Shown here: positions 22,598 through 33,574 of the stretch, piece after piece
Layout: every line of letters begins with the position of its first letter
Position numbering within the stretch: the stretch's first letter is position 1
Assembly: GCA_020650975.1 (NCBI GenBank)
Contig: JAIPMN010002060.1
Location: forward strand, 1-33,586
From: Apostichopus californicus
Taxonomy: Eukaryota; Echinodermata; Holothuroidea; Aspidochirotida; Stichopodidae
Length of the DNA: 33,586 nt
Reading direction: 5' to 3'
Program-made: the position numbers and the translations under genes
Notes under the pieces: generated by a model
What the model was told of the DNA's origin: nothing
The model's input: only the letters and a program-made list of their open reading frames with translations
Database searches by the model: none

Positions 22598-22810
22598 TAC
22601 AGCACATGCTCAGGGGAACATTTTGGCATGTAAAGTACCCTGAACATACCCCCCCCCCCCCAAACATGAGACGTAGTATCATGTAAAAGAAAATNNNNNN
22701 NNNNTACAGCACATGCTCAGGGGAACATTTTGGCATGTAGGCGACCTTATAAAGTACCCTGAACATACCCCCCCCCCAAACATGAGACGTAGTATCATGT
22801 AAAAGAAAAT
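22598..22810. other. Assembly gap (10 N) flanked by near-identical copies
   Basis: 22598-22694 and 22705-22810 are two copies of one segment (starting TACAGCACATGCTCAGGGGA, ending TAAAAGAAAAT). They differ by a 12-base block (GGCGACCTTATA) present only in the second and by C-run length (13 against 10). The copies touch the N run on both sides, the usual sign of two haplotypes or a failed join, so the duplication is probably not real. Confidence 0.85.
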
Positions 22811-23674
22811 AGTGTTACTGTTACAGGAGAAATATGAGCATCAAAGAAACATAAAATATGGTTTAACGTGAAGCAAACTTACTCCAATACTTTTTTTTAT
22901 ATTACTGAAGAGACTTGCAAATCCTGGGACATGGCCTACTGGTGGCACGCTACCAAATTTAAACGATAGTGCATTGCACCGTTCCTATATAAGCATAAAA
23001 ACACGTCAACACAAAGGTTATCCCAAAATTGCGAAAACCTGCATCCAAAGAGGTATTTCCCAAACTGTCAAAGAAATGCTAAAAGGAGTGTTTAAGCTTT
23101 TGAAACTTTGGGGGCAATTTAGCATGTATATAGCATATCTATATATTATATCTATATATTATATACCGGTAGCATATCTATATCATATAGCCTATCTATG
23201 TCATATAGCATACATATATATCTCTCTTTTATGTCACAGTATACAATTCCTTTCAGAGTGTGTTTCATACAGACCGGGTATCTTTATCAACAAAATAAAA
23301 GTTTTGACCGCTTAGTATGTTAATGTATATGCATATATTTGTATTTGTGTGTATACAACTTGAAAGAGAACGAAATGAAATGATGTGCACATGCGCATTA
23401 TAACTTTATTCTGTATAGGGAAGGTCGCCTAGAAATACTAACATGCTCAAAATATTAGCCTGACAAGAGCAGATATAAGATACTGAACTATAGTTATACT
23501 GGCTTTAAAGTACTGAGCTAAAGGAAAACACTAACCTGCTGAGTGAAGATTCAGGACACACGAGTCATATTTTCAGAGGAGGATGGAAGGATGAGGGGGT
23601 TGGTAGGCGCGGACCAAGGGGTGTGTCGAGTGGAACGTTTAGACCTAATTATAGACCTTAATATGCTAATACTA
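22811..23674. other. Intergenic DNA with an AT-rich simple repeat
   Basis: No gene is seen. At about 23122-23225 the words AGCATATCTATAT and ATATAGCCTATCTA recur as a degenerate AT-rich array. Confidence 0.45.
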
Positions 23675-23675
23675 C

Positions 23676-24016
23676 TCCTCCTTTTAAAATCGTGGATCCA
23701 CCCTTGGTTGGGACGGGTGGATATGATACCCCTCCACCACGAGGAAGACTCGGGCTTCCTCTCCGACACACCACCCCATACTCTCCCAACCCTCCTCTCC
23801 CCGTACCCTTCCTTCTCCACCATAAACGTTACCTATACTAATACACTCCTTTTAAAATCGTGGATCCATCCTTGGTTGGGACGGGTGGATATGAAATCTC
23901 TCCACCCACGAGGAGGATTCGGCCTTCCTCTCCGACCTTCTACCCCTCCCTCCCCCACCCAACCAACCCTCCGCTCCTCCGAACCCTTTCTTCTCTACCA
24001 CAAACGTTACCTACCT
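23676..24016. repeat. Two tandem copies of a pyrimidine-rich unit of about 170 bp
   Basis: CTTTTAAAATCGTGGATCCA opens copy 1 near 23681; CTTTTAAAATCGTGGATCCA recurs 168 bases on near 23849. Each copy then reads CTTGGTTGGGACGGGTGGAT, a CACGAGGA word, a long C/T-rich tract, and closes with AAACGTTACCTA (offset about 178 by then, through small indels). Open frames crossing it on either strand are low-complexity artefacts. Confidence 0.8.
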
Positions 24017-24771
24017 TCGAGTTTCAGGTCAAATTACCATTTGGGCTTTGAACGGTGAAAGTTTGGTTCTTAAGCCCTGGAATTCCAGAACCGCAAGTGA
24101 TCCATGAAACACCCATCACACCGATAAGGTTCTTCCGGTTCAGATAAAGAACATCGCTTAACTCTGTGTCTCTGCAAACAATCTTTCCCCGACACTTTAC
24201 CTCAAGTTCGCATTTGTCACCATCTATCTATTTTCACAGTGCCCCGCCCTAAAACAATCTCCCATTTTCCCCAGCGATTTAACTGTCCGCGTAATGGGAT
24301 GAAAGAGCTATTTGTATAAACTGTGCTACGATGGTGTCAAGTTGCATCTGACTCGCCCACGAAAAGGTCAGCTCCCCGAGCAGAATCAACCAGTTATCAG
24401 TCTGACAACTTGTGTATAGTACGCCACTTGAACGTTCAGAGGTCTCAGTGGAAAATATATAGGATTTCTGCATGCATAACGCAGTAACATCAGGCGCTGC
24501 CACATTCCATGTGTACAACAACATATCTATCTTATGATAGAACGCGATATCATCGTAGTTATTAGCGTTTTATAGAGGGATTCTTGACACGTCGGTGGTA
24601 CAGTTGTCTCAATCGAATTCCACCTGCATATACTTAATGTCCATATTGTTGGTTTTATATCTTGGACTACAAACAGAGCCCTCGTTTAGATTGGGCGAGG
24701 CGAGGAAACATTTCAAAGTCTCTCAAATCGGCTAAAAAGGAGAAAAAGAAGAAGAAGAAAAGAAATACAAA
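24017..24771. other. Upstream region of the second unknown small gene
   Basis: Non-coding DNA. A purine-rich stretch (GGAGAAAAAGAAGAAGAAGA, about 24739-24758) directly precedes the start codon at 24772. A minus-strand open frame at 24279-24524 shows no recognisable protein character. No core promoter is assigned. Confidence 0.4.
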
Positions 24772-27700
24772 ATGGCTCATGTGAAGACATTTACGGATCG
24801 TCATTTCTGCGGACGTCTTTGTGAATACATAGTATTTACACTTTTACTCTTCTTGTTCATAGGGGTGATCACTGTACCTACCGCCAGAGCGGACATGACA
24901 ACGGAAACATTGATTGGTAAGTCAAACTTTTTTAAGGTATTCAACTCAGTGTAGGTGTTTTCCTCCCGAGGAAAGTTAGGAGACTGTGTCTACTTTACCA
25001 GAGTCCTTTAAATCTACTCTGTAGTAGATAAAGCCGTCTGTCGAAAGCACGACGCGATGAATATGATTTACGGGCATGAAGGGTATACATGAAGGGTATA
25101 CATCGTTAATAATAGGCTATATAGTACATTATATGCACAAGGTGATTTGATACAAGATCACGTTCATCTCTCTTGTGAATGAGAAGTTTATAGTTATACA
25201 TTTCAATGTTACAATGTTATATCGTAGTATAATGTGTTACCCCTAGTATACATGGTTATATCCAATAGCGATGTTTCAGTTGCAGTGGACTTTGATATTT
25301 CATCCTTCCACCCAACCATCCCATACTTCTCCACTGTCCCTCCCACGGACCGTCGTCCCCACAAAAAACCCAACCCCTCACCACATTCTTCCTCCCAGTC
25401 CATCCCTCCCTGTGGTTAGTCTCAAAAACCGAGTTTAGCAGTTGAATTGACCCTGATTGACCTTACGTTAAATTATAGTCGGTAGCATAATAAGCTGCAT
25501 GGCCAAGAAAGTTTGGTCGATCGACCGATGCGTTTGGCACTCCAAAACACAAACAGAGGATTAAAGGTCAGTAGTATTTGCCCCAACTATGCTAGACAGT
25601 CAAATAATGATCACACAGGTTCAAAGGTCAAACTTCCTATTTTGTTGCCACCATTATTCCTCGTAATGTCTAATTGGGCACCTTTCACGGTCAGTGAATA
25701 CTTTGGAAAGTCAGAACGTCGAGGAAAATAGTTTTCAAAACGTTAGTAACCTTTTACCGGGTTGTGTGTGTGTGTCCGGGTGGGGTGGGGGATGGGCGGG
25801 GGGTGGCTAGGCAATAATGCAGCACTATGCAATACTATACACTCGTGCATGTCTATTCAAAATGCAGTACAATCAGCGAGTTGCCCATACCTTTACCCCG
25901 GTAGGCTATAACATGCATGCACTAAAGCTTACATGCAGATGTTTGTTTGTACTGACGTGTGTCCCAAATTGTATATAGGGAGCTGCCTTTTGATAAAGAC
26001 ATAATATACACATAAATAGCTCTATATTGAACCAGGGAGTTGTCATTAGAATAGCAGTCCCCTGCCTGATGGAACTACAAAGTATTTTCCCCATATAAGC
26101 CAAGCCCTTCTACCCTGTGAGACCTTACCCTTTTGAATGGAGGCCGGTGAGTGGTATTTTGACAGCAGATGGGTTTTGTTTTGTGTTGATAAATGGCATA
26201 AAACTAACTAAATACCCTAACCCCGCAGGGCGCATTTTGGTAGCGAGCGCCACAATTTTTTGCGGCGAAGTAATGAAAATAGACTCGTTATGGAAGTGCT
26301 TGATAACTGGAGGCTAAATGTGAGCTTGACGGACGTGTCGGACGTGACCAACGCTAAAACTTGATATTATAAACAGACAGTCATTGTCCTGACCATCTCA
26401 CGGTAATTTATAACGTCAGTTCTAAATGTGCACCATCTATTGCATTGTGTAACATTTACACAGTGGCCCAAACCAGTGGAGAAGGTGAATAATGATGTAG
26501 AACCCCGATTTTACCATATTGAGTTCACTGAAAAGAATTATGTATAGTTTGCAATCAGGTTATCAGAGTATAGTACAGAAAGGAACGCTCTCCCTCAAAA
26601 CAGAAAACTAGTCGACATAATTTCTTAAGAGACCTTTGAAGTTTAAATCAGAATTAAAGTCAAATCATAAACATCTAAACACTGTGTGCGTATTTTGGTT
26701 GCTATTTTTGTAACTCCTCCCAACACCCACTCCCCCTCCCCCCCACATACCCCCCCTTAAAATCCCCAGCAAGGAGTCAAGTAATGGAATGGGCCTGTGC
26801 CGAGGCCGGCTTTTGATCACTTTCCGATGTTTACTTTCCATAACCAAACATGTACTTCGTTAGGGTTGAGGACTGTGTATAGTGTGTGTAGCCAAGTTTC
26901 ATTTCAAATTATGACGGGTGACTTGCAGACCTTCAAGTTTGTCGAGTTTGGATTTTACAGCAGATAATAGACAGGCCTGTATTTTATATTATTTATACAT
27001 ACGAAAAGTGTGTGGGCGACGAAAGATTTAAAAGTGAATGAAATCATTCTTTGATTTATGTACCTTTATCATTAACCCACATTTGGTGAAAGAACATTAC
27101 CAAATGGTGTCTAATTTTGATCAGTTACAATTTCTTTGTGAGTAATTCTCGAAAAAGGCTCGTTATATATATTAGAGGCAAAACCGCAAAGTTATACAGA
27201 AATACAAAAAATATGATTGTCTGTAGGACACACATATGACTCTTATCTTGTAACCTCTTTGGTCCTTTTTCATATAAGAGGCGAAATTACTGTATTGGAG
27301 TTGGGCGTGAGGTTGCAACATCTTTAGCATGTGAACTTCATCGAAATAAATTACTTCCGCTTTAGTTATGAATGTCAAACTGAAATGTAAATTAGGCGAG
27401 GCATCAGTGACTCGCTTCATTGTGCTTTCAGCACGAAAACCAATCAAAGTGATCCACTCTCAGCCCCAGTTCCCTTTACACCCTTACAAGTGGGTATCCC
27501 GAGTCCCTTGGAAATGGAATAGAGACTGCACATGATCAGGCTAAAGGTTGGTGAGCGAACCACTGTGCCCCCTGGTTCTATCACGTATATTTATGAGCTG
27601 CTGCTCTGATGTTCTTGCACCCTCGACAGCTCGACTAGCGCTTTGAGAAGTTATCCATGGGCTTCAAAGGTAGCACTTATGCATCGCTTATGTCACAATT

Positions 27701-30700
27701 ATACGATATGGGTTGTGTTTTTGTAAACATGCACATGTCGGAAGTTTCTCTCCTGACGTGTATACCTTATAGAACCTGCTGTAATGTGATTACCATGCAG
27801 ACACATTGATGACGTCATCGAGGAATGGAGAAGTGGGAATTAGGTTAAACTGTTCGTGGTGTCTGTGCTGTCATACCTTATAAATGGGGGCCCACTTACA
27901 GGACCAACATCGTATAGAATAGAAAGTCTTGCCAAAATATCGTCTCAACTCTCAGTATACATTCCATATAGGCTATAGACCTATTGATGCTAAATGTGAA
28001 AGATATTGCTATATAAACCAGTCAGTTGAGACAATATCCCAAATGCTAATACCTCTCTAAACTGTCCTCCCATACCATGCTTCAAAGCACTCGTATTGCC
28101 AGTACAAACAGTTCCTAACCTTTATCTGATAAACATGATATTCATACTGCAGCTCATACTGACACTATACGAGTGCTCTGGGAAGCGGGACTTATAACAG
28201 TATACAGTATAGGAACATTTGAAAGAACTCCAAAGTGAAGAATGGGAATTAACGTATACAAACACCTCCAGCTCGGTGATACTTTTTAAAGAAAAGTCAA
28301 CCATAGATCTATATAATGATGATATGTAGCCTGCACGCGGAAAAGCCCCGTCACCCCCCCCCCCCCCATTCCCCTATCCCCACATCAGAGACTACACCCT
28401 CAAGGCCTTTATCCACATACATCTGGAAAGAGGCGGAAAATTTTCGCTCCCCGATCGCCAGATCAGACCCGCACACAATCATCAGCCTGTATAGTGCTGC
28501 AGTAATAAAATACATACCTTATGCATGTAAGTTCTGCAGTGATGCCACTTTTAGCCTGGGCATGGCAAGTTCCCTCCGATCTCTGGTCACACGAACCCTT
28601 ATAAAAAAAACCAGTATCATCAAATAGGGAAAAACTTATCCTAACATGTTTGTGGGAGGTGTTCATTATGCATTAGCATCCTGATCAATACGTTATTTTC
28701 GTTTCTGCAAAGATGGTTTGCTGTGTATTTCATTCTTGATGTACCTTATAGCATTCCCCGTCATATAGTTACGCTATTGCAGCTGTCACCGCACAGTATG
28801 AATTCAATGATATGGAGCTTCGCTTAAAGGAAAATATTAGCATCCAAGAGGTTCTGTATACGTATTTGAATGCGCTCCCGTACGTCATCTGCTGTACCTG
28901 ATGATATCAACAGCGTTCAAATTGACGATATCAACATATTATGTTATACCCTGGTTAATATACCTTGAAAGATTTACTCATGGGGCGCCGTTGGTGCACC
29001 CCGGTGTGCTGGCGGGTACGTCTATAAATGACTAAATTACTGGCTTGTGAATGAAGTTCGGGAGGGCTATGGAAAATTAAAATACTACCAAACCGCTGTG
29101 AGTCTATAATCATAGCTTGTTATGTGTATAACTTTCATTGCATGTAGGTTCTATATTTATATCGTTTACTGTATAACTTCGAAAGCCTTTCAAAGCGAAT
29201 GGAAGAACAGTTTTGAATGGAAAACACAGGGACGGTCCCACTTCATAGTAATTGTGTTTATTTATCGATCCCTGCCCGTATGATTAGAAATCATTATTTG
29301 TCTACAGAAATGCTGACAAGAATTATTATGTATGGAGTTTCCAATTATCATTATAAATAACATAAGCGAAATGACGAATCAATTGACCGAAAAAATATAT
29401 ATTATAATGTTTTTGTTTTTTTGGAAAATGGAAGGTGCATCTAAAGAGATGTAAACTAAAATGGTGATATATATTTTGCAACTTATGAGACAATGTTGAA
29501 GAATTTCCGACCGTATAAGTTGTACCGCACATACATGTTGTATATTTATGAACTATACAGTAGGATTTTTTTTTGTCATTTATCTGTCGGCCAGAGGGGA
29601 CGGGGAACCTCCTCATCACCCCCTCACTCCAGGAAACAGTTTGGTTGCGCCCAGGGTAGCTATATTATATGGATCTTTAGATTCAGATAAATCAAGCGAA
29701 CAACCTAAATAAATTGAAACCCTATATCTACATGTACTGCATACTTTTTATCAATTTATTTTCACATCTTTTCATCAGAAGTTACAGTACTCGCAACAGA
29801 GGTGGTTGAGAATGGACCAGACGATGGACCAGACAGTCCACCAAAACCAGGTGAACTTATACGATATATATATTGCGGAAGACACGTCGTGAAACTATAC
29901 GTTATAGTTTACATGTGCTGGTTACTTATACTATTGTGTATATTGTTGGTGCCTGAAGGCTTCTTTTTCGTAATATTCATGGTGTCCTCACTACATCCCT
30001 CTTGCCAAGCCACATTATCCACATGTATTCCTGTCAGTGAATACTCACCAGTGTAGCGAAGAAATTTTAAGTCGACGATCGTGCATGCTTTGTTTTATAC
30101 AAGATTGTAGATTTATATTCAGTCCTGAAAGTTACCTATTAACCTCGTTACGATTGGTGGACTCATGTTACGTATGTGTGTGTTTACGTTTATATGGTAG
30201 GCCATGTGGGACAAATATATACTATATTATACGCGTATTAATTCATATATATTCGCGTATTAAATCGAATAGATATATACACGTATATATTATTGCAGCC
30301 AATCAGAAGGCCGACGATTTCTATGGTTGTATTAAATAGAAATATATACGGGTATTAATTCGAATATACACGCATATTGATTCGAATATATACACGTATG
30401 AACTCGGGTATTATATACGCGTATTAATTCGAATATATACACGTGTTAAATCAACTGATTCAATACGTGTAATAGTACGTTAGGCCAAATATGAATACCT
30501 TGAAAACAACCATAGCATACAACTTCCAGCTTCGATCAAACTCATGCTTAATAAGTCGATATCTGTCAGTATGGTCAAAGGTCACTGCGGTCAATATAAA
30601 GTCAAACCTCAAATTCTGAAAACCTTGTAGTCATCATAATTTCCAAAGCAAACATTTGAATGAACCTGAGTCTTTGGTATGTGGAACACTTAGGCCTAAG

Positions 30701-32838
30701 TACATTTATACAAAAATCATTTTGGGTTTGTAGACCATATTATGGCCATATTAAAACTTTTGGAAAATTCTTGCGCCAACTGTTCTGTGACGTATTTAAA
30801 CTGTTTGGTCTTTCTACAGGTGACGGTGACGTCATCAGAATCCGGTTTACTATCCTGAAGAAGACTGTTTCTCAAATTTCTAGTGCCTTGGAAGATGAAA
30901 TCGCCTCTGAGGTAACAAACAATTTGAGTATGAAACATTAAACTGTATAGTAAGAGAAACACAATCAAAATTCATAACATAAATCTTAAAAAATAAATAA
31001 GGAAGTCCTGAGATTTAGAAATGATGAAGAGCGTGTGAGACGAAAGCACGATTTTATCCAACGGCCTACAGCGTCATAAACTTCGTCTGTTGATGACATA
31101 TTAAAATATTGTTATTTTAGTCATTTTATGGACCAGCTCCTTGTGTATAATAATCCATTTATTTTATACATGGGACAGTACACCAACAATTGCTTTTGTC
31201 TATAAAATTGGAAATGGTTCTATATCATCGGAAAATAATTCAACTTCATGAAGTGATGCACATAGAGGAAAGGTAAATTAAGTATAATTTCATTAGAATA
31301 ACATTTTTGCTTTCAATAATTGTGTCAATATCAAACAACGAAAAACAAAGACAGTTTTATTTGGCGTCCATATATGAAATGTCTTCTCAAAAGGAGCCCT
31401 GTGGGCCAAATTCGGCCGGCCATAGATTTCAATCCGGTCCGTGGAAAAAAGGCCCATGATCCTGCACTAATTGGGTATGCGGACTCTGAAGGCCTTAATC
31501 ATGGACAGACAAATAGCCGGCCACTATAGTGAGAGTTTATGATTCTGTCTGCAGGCTCTTTGCTTCAATCGATAGTTTTCTGTGCAGCCTTTCGTATGTA
31601 TATATGACATCTCAAATTATTTGCGCAATAGGCTATATTTACCAAATGAAAGGAAGACATTTCAAACTTTCTTACCTATCTCACTATAGTGGCACAAGCT
31701 ATACGGTATATCAAGATGGGAGTTGGAACAACGTGTTTTTTTTTTTTGGTGTTTTTTTTGGTGTTCCCTATTCGTTTGTAAATTAAAATTTGTAACGCTA
31801 GGTTCATATATTGAAGTAATGCAATCTAACCTTCTTCTTTTTGTTTCAATGTGAAAAGTGTCATCCCATACATCCACTATAATACATAAGAATGAACCAG
31901 CTATTTACAAACACATATATATACTATATATATACTATCCTACCCTACCCTATCCCATCATATGCATCTACTGTACCATAGTTCTCTGCATATATACACT
32001 TTCTCTGTTCATTATGGTCCGAAAAGAAAAAGTTCTATTGCGTTACTTATCAATGAATCCAAAGAGAGGTACACGAATAACTGATAACATCTCCGATTGA
32101 AATACCTGTCAATTATTAACATTTATGAGGGAGCTGAGATAAACCTGTCGGCACCACGTCCTTATTTCCCTGGGGGCACATCTTCAGATGTCAATGGCTA
32201 TTGTCCAATCAGGAGAGTTGTTGGTCCAATTAATTGCGCTGCATGCAGCTAGTAATGCGTGGTCCATTCACTGAAAGTCACTGTTTCTTTGTGTTACAAC
32301 ACACAGCCACTGTGACACATACCCCGTTTAAATACATAACATATATATATGTATACATGGTTATGATGGTATACTTATTCGGGTCTGTTTTCTATCCGAT
32401 AGTATCGGGCAATCAAATTGACATCGAAACTGATATCGGTAACTGTTGGCTTGTACAAATTGGCAATTTTTTTTAGAAAGATTTGTGAAAAAGGGGATTC
32501 TCTTTTGCTATCGGCGAGAAGTTGAGTAAGGGAGAATGGCTGAATGGTTACACGTTATTCTTAATGTAGGAGGAACCTGATTGAACAATGTGGCACAGAC
32601 GAGTTCTGTGATTATTTGAAATATAAAATGATATTATTTGTAAGAGTGTCAGGAATTAAAGGTCATTAATATTGACACCAAAGTTTAGCATGCTAAAACT
32701 TAACTACCTAGAACTGATTTCCGGGTGGTTCTGCAATTCCAACTTACTTCCAGTCATTGATGAGTGTTAAAATTATTTAAATGTTTCATTCAGGAAAAGT
32801 ACTTTTACGGTGGTAGTAAAATGCTGATTGAAGTTTGA
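24772..32838 (+). CDS. Unrecognised small protein with signal peptide (last exon tentative)
   Basis: Exons 24772-24916, 29779-29850, 30820-30911 and, tentatively, 32794-32838 (TGA) join in phases 1, 1 and 0 to 117 residues. Exon 1 has a strong start context (AAAATGG) and encodes a signal peptide or signal anchor: a basic and polar n-region, hydrophobic core YIVFTLLLFLFIGVITV, then PTARA with likely cleavage before Asp41. Exon 2 is acidic and proline-rich (VTVLATEVVENGPDDGPDSP then PKP), containing a GPDDGPD repeat. Exon 3 reads DGDVIRIRFTILKKTVSQIS then SALEDEIASE, a strand followed by an amphipathic helix. Exon 4 would add EKYFYGGSKMLIEV. An alternative phase-0 last exon is 33005-33070 (ITWYLSGN... 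to TAA), and the gene could also run past the window. The first intron is nearly 4.9 kb, so an extra exon may be missed. No family is recognised; exons 1-3 are more secure than exon 4. Confidence 0.45.
25618..25630 (+). promoter_or_regulatory. DR1-type nuclear-receptor motif (sequence match only)
   Basis: GGTTCA-A-AGGTCA is two RGKTCA half sites spaced by one base, the direct-repeat-1 pattern bound by HNF4, RXR and COUP-TF type receptors. Another AAAGGTCA lies at about 25563-25570. One 13-base match in 33 kb can occur by chance. Confidence 0.25.
25778..25806 (+). other. G-quadruplex-capable G-rich tract
   Basis: Five runs of three or more G (GGG, GGGG, GGGGG, GGG, GGGGGG) are separated by loops of one or two bases, following a short (GT)n run. 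This fits the usual four-run intramolecular quadruplex rule easily. Confidence 0.75.
27450..27576 (-). repeat. Possible tRNA-derived SINE remnant
   Basis: Read on the minus strand, GGGGGCACAGTGGTTCGCTC resembles a tRNA A-box region (NAGTGGTT...). It is followed about 60-90 bases on by CTCGGGATACCCACTTG, where a tRNA-like unit would carry further conserved blocks. No clear B box (GGTTCGANNCC) is present, so the call is weak. Confidence 0.25.
30215..30465. repeat. AT-rich degenerate tandem repeat (unit about 24-28 bases)
   Basis: Units of the form ACGCGTATTAATTCGAATAT followed by ATACACG recur with substitutions: CGCGTATTAATTCATATATA, CGCGTATTAAATCGAATAGA, GGGTATTAATTCGAATATAC, CGCATATTGATTCGAATATA, CGCGTATTAATTCGAATATA. 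The CG-containing core sets it apart from simple TA repeats. Confidence 0.7.
30560..30690. repeat. Diverged copy of the repeat seen near 12000-12780
   Basis: GGTCAAAGGTCACTGCGGTC, TCTGAAAACCTTGTAGTCAT, CATAATTTCCAAAGCAAAC and TTTGGTATGTGGA follow the same order as the units in RFK intron 3, so this is a dispersed family. Confidence 0.45.
30912..32793 (+). other. Intron 3 of the second unknown gene (or 3' flank)
   Basis: About 1.9 kb, AT-rich. A GC-richer patch at 31395-31525 (GGGCCAAATTCGGCCGGCCA) resembles the CGGCCCGCGGGCCA word near the left end of the hAT MITE and may be an old related fragment. Otherwise T/G and TA simple runs near 31737-31765 and 31915-31940. Confidence 0.4.
32531..32592 (+). 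repeat. tRNA-like remnant (decayed tRNA pseudogene or SINE head)
   Basis: GGGAGAATGGCTGAATGGTT then ACACG matches the 5' half of a tRNA, with A box TGGCTGAATGGTTA at 32537-32550. The expected B box is only recalled by AACCTGATTGAAC at about 32575-32587. The stems no longer pair well, so this is not a working tRNA gene. Confidence 0.4.
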
Positions 32839-33004
32839 GCATCAGTGACCATGCATGATTTGACTTGCTAGCATTTTCGGAGCCAATACTGAAGCCCTTT
32901 AAACCCACAACCGTGCTTGAAAGTTATAATTGTATTAGAATCGTCATCTGAGCCATTGGACGAAATAGTAGACGAATTCTTTATATTTTATTTCTTTTAA
33001 ACAG

Positions 33005-33070
33005 ATCACGTGGTATCTTTCGGGAAACCTGACTTACTTTTCGAAAGTTGAATTAGTGTCATTTAAGTAA
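33005..33070 (+). other. Alternative last exon candidate of the second unknown gene
   Basis: After a pyrimidine-rich acceptor (TTTATTTCTTTTAAACAG) the phase-0 frame reads ITWYLSGNLTYFSKVELVSF then K and stops at TAA. It fits the phase left by exon 3 (phase 0), so it competes with, or is an alternative to, the exon at 32794-32838. A GTAAGT at 33066 could also make it an internal exon. Confidence 0.25.
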
Positions 33071-33514
33071 GTTTGACGATATTTAATTAATTATTTTATA
33101 TCAGAGATTTCAAATTGGGCATTTGGGCAAGAAGTTAAATTACGATATATATATATCTATGCGTTTTATGAATATGCATGGGGCGGTAATCTCGAGTCTT
33201 CTTCTCTTTTCACTGATCCGATGCTCATTAAGTTACAACCAGATTGAACTTTCAGTGTTAACCAAATTGTGGTTCTGCGGTGATGAGCTGATATATAGAC
33301 TGCGGTTTTCTTTACGCAACTTTGAAATTTCCGTATCACATATCATTCGGTGATGTTTGCTAACAGGTGTCGGTTCTTCAGTATATATGATAAATGAGTC
33401 ACACATTACTTATGCATGCGTTCCTTATGACTACAGACTTAAAAGCTGTTGTTTGGTTGATACTTCTTTAGTGCTATGGCGTATGGCGGGCCATCAGTCT
33501 CAAATCATGGGAGA
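33071..33514. other. Right-end non-coding DNA
   Basis: AT-rich sequence. No gene or repeat is supported before the 20-base array at the window end. Confidence 0.4.
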
Positions 33515-33574
33515 TCGACTTATACCGATTTAAATCGACATATACCAGTTTCCTTCGACTTATACCAGTTTCCA
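33515..33574. repeat. 20-bp tandem repeat, three copies at the window end
   Basis: Copies start at 33515, 33535 and 33555: TCGACTTATACCGATTTAAA, TCGACATATACCAGTTTCCT and TCGACTTATACCAGTTTCCA. The period is exactly 20; it ends about 12 bases before the window does, so this may be the whole array. Confidence 0.85.

Larger units (their letters stand above)
24917..29778 (+). other. Long first intron of the second unknown gene (or intergenic)
   Basis: About 4.9 kb of AT-rich DNA without a coding exon that I can support. It contains a TGAAGGGTATACA direct duplication (about 25076-25102), a G-rich tract, a possible SINE and a C13 run at about 28355. Open frames here are short and without protein character. 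Confidence 0.4.
29851..30819 (+). other. Intron 2 of the second unknown gene
   Basis: A 969-base phase-1 intron, donor GTGAAC, acceptor TCTTTCTACAG. It contains the AT-rich tandem array and a diverged repeat copy listed separately. Confidence 0.45.

Noticed and set aside
23543..24058. The longest open frame in the window (171 codons) as a protein with two repeats
   Set aside because: It crosses a tandem non-coding repeat, its composition is proline/leucine/serine from C/T-rich DNA, and the opposite strand is open as well. No protein character is seen.
24279..24524. An 81-codon minus-strand frame as a gene
   Set aside because: No recognisable domain, no splice partners and no conserved start context. 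Chance is the simpler explanation.
32531..32592. A functional tRNA gene
   Set aside because: Only the A-box half is well kept. The B box and stems are degraded, so it is listed as a remnant.
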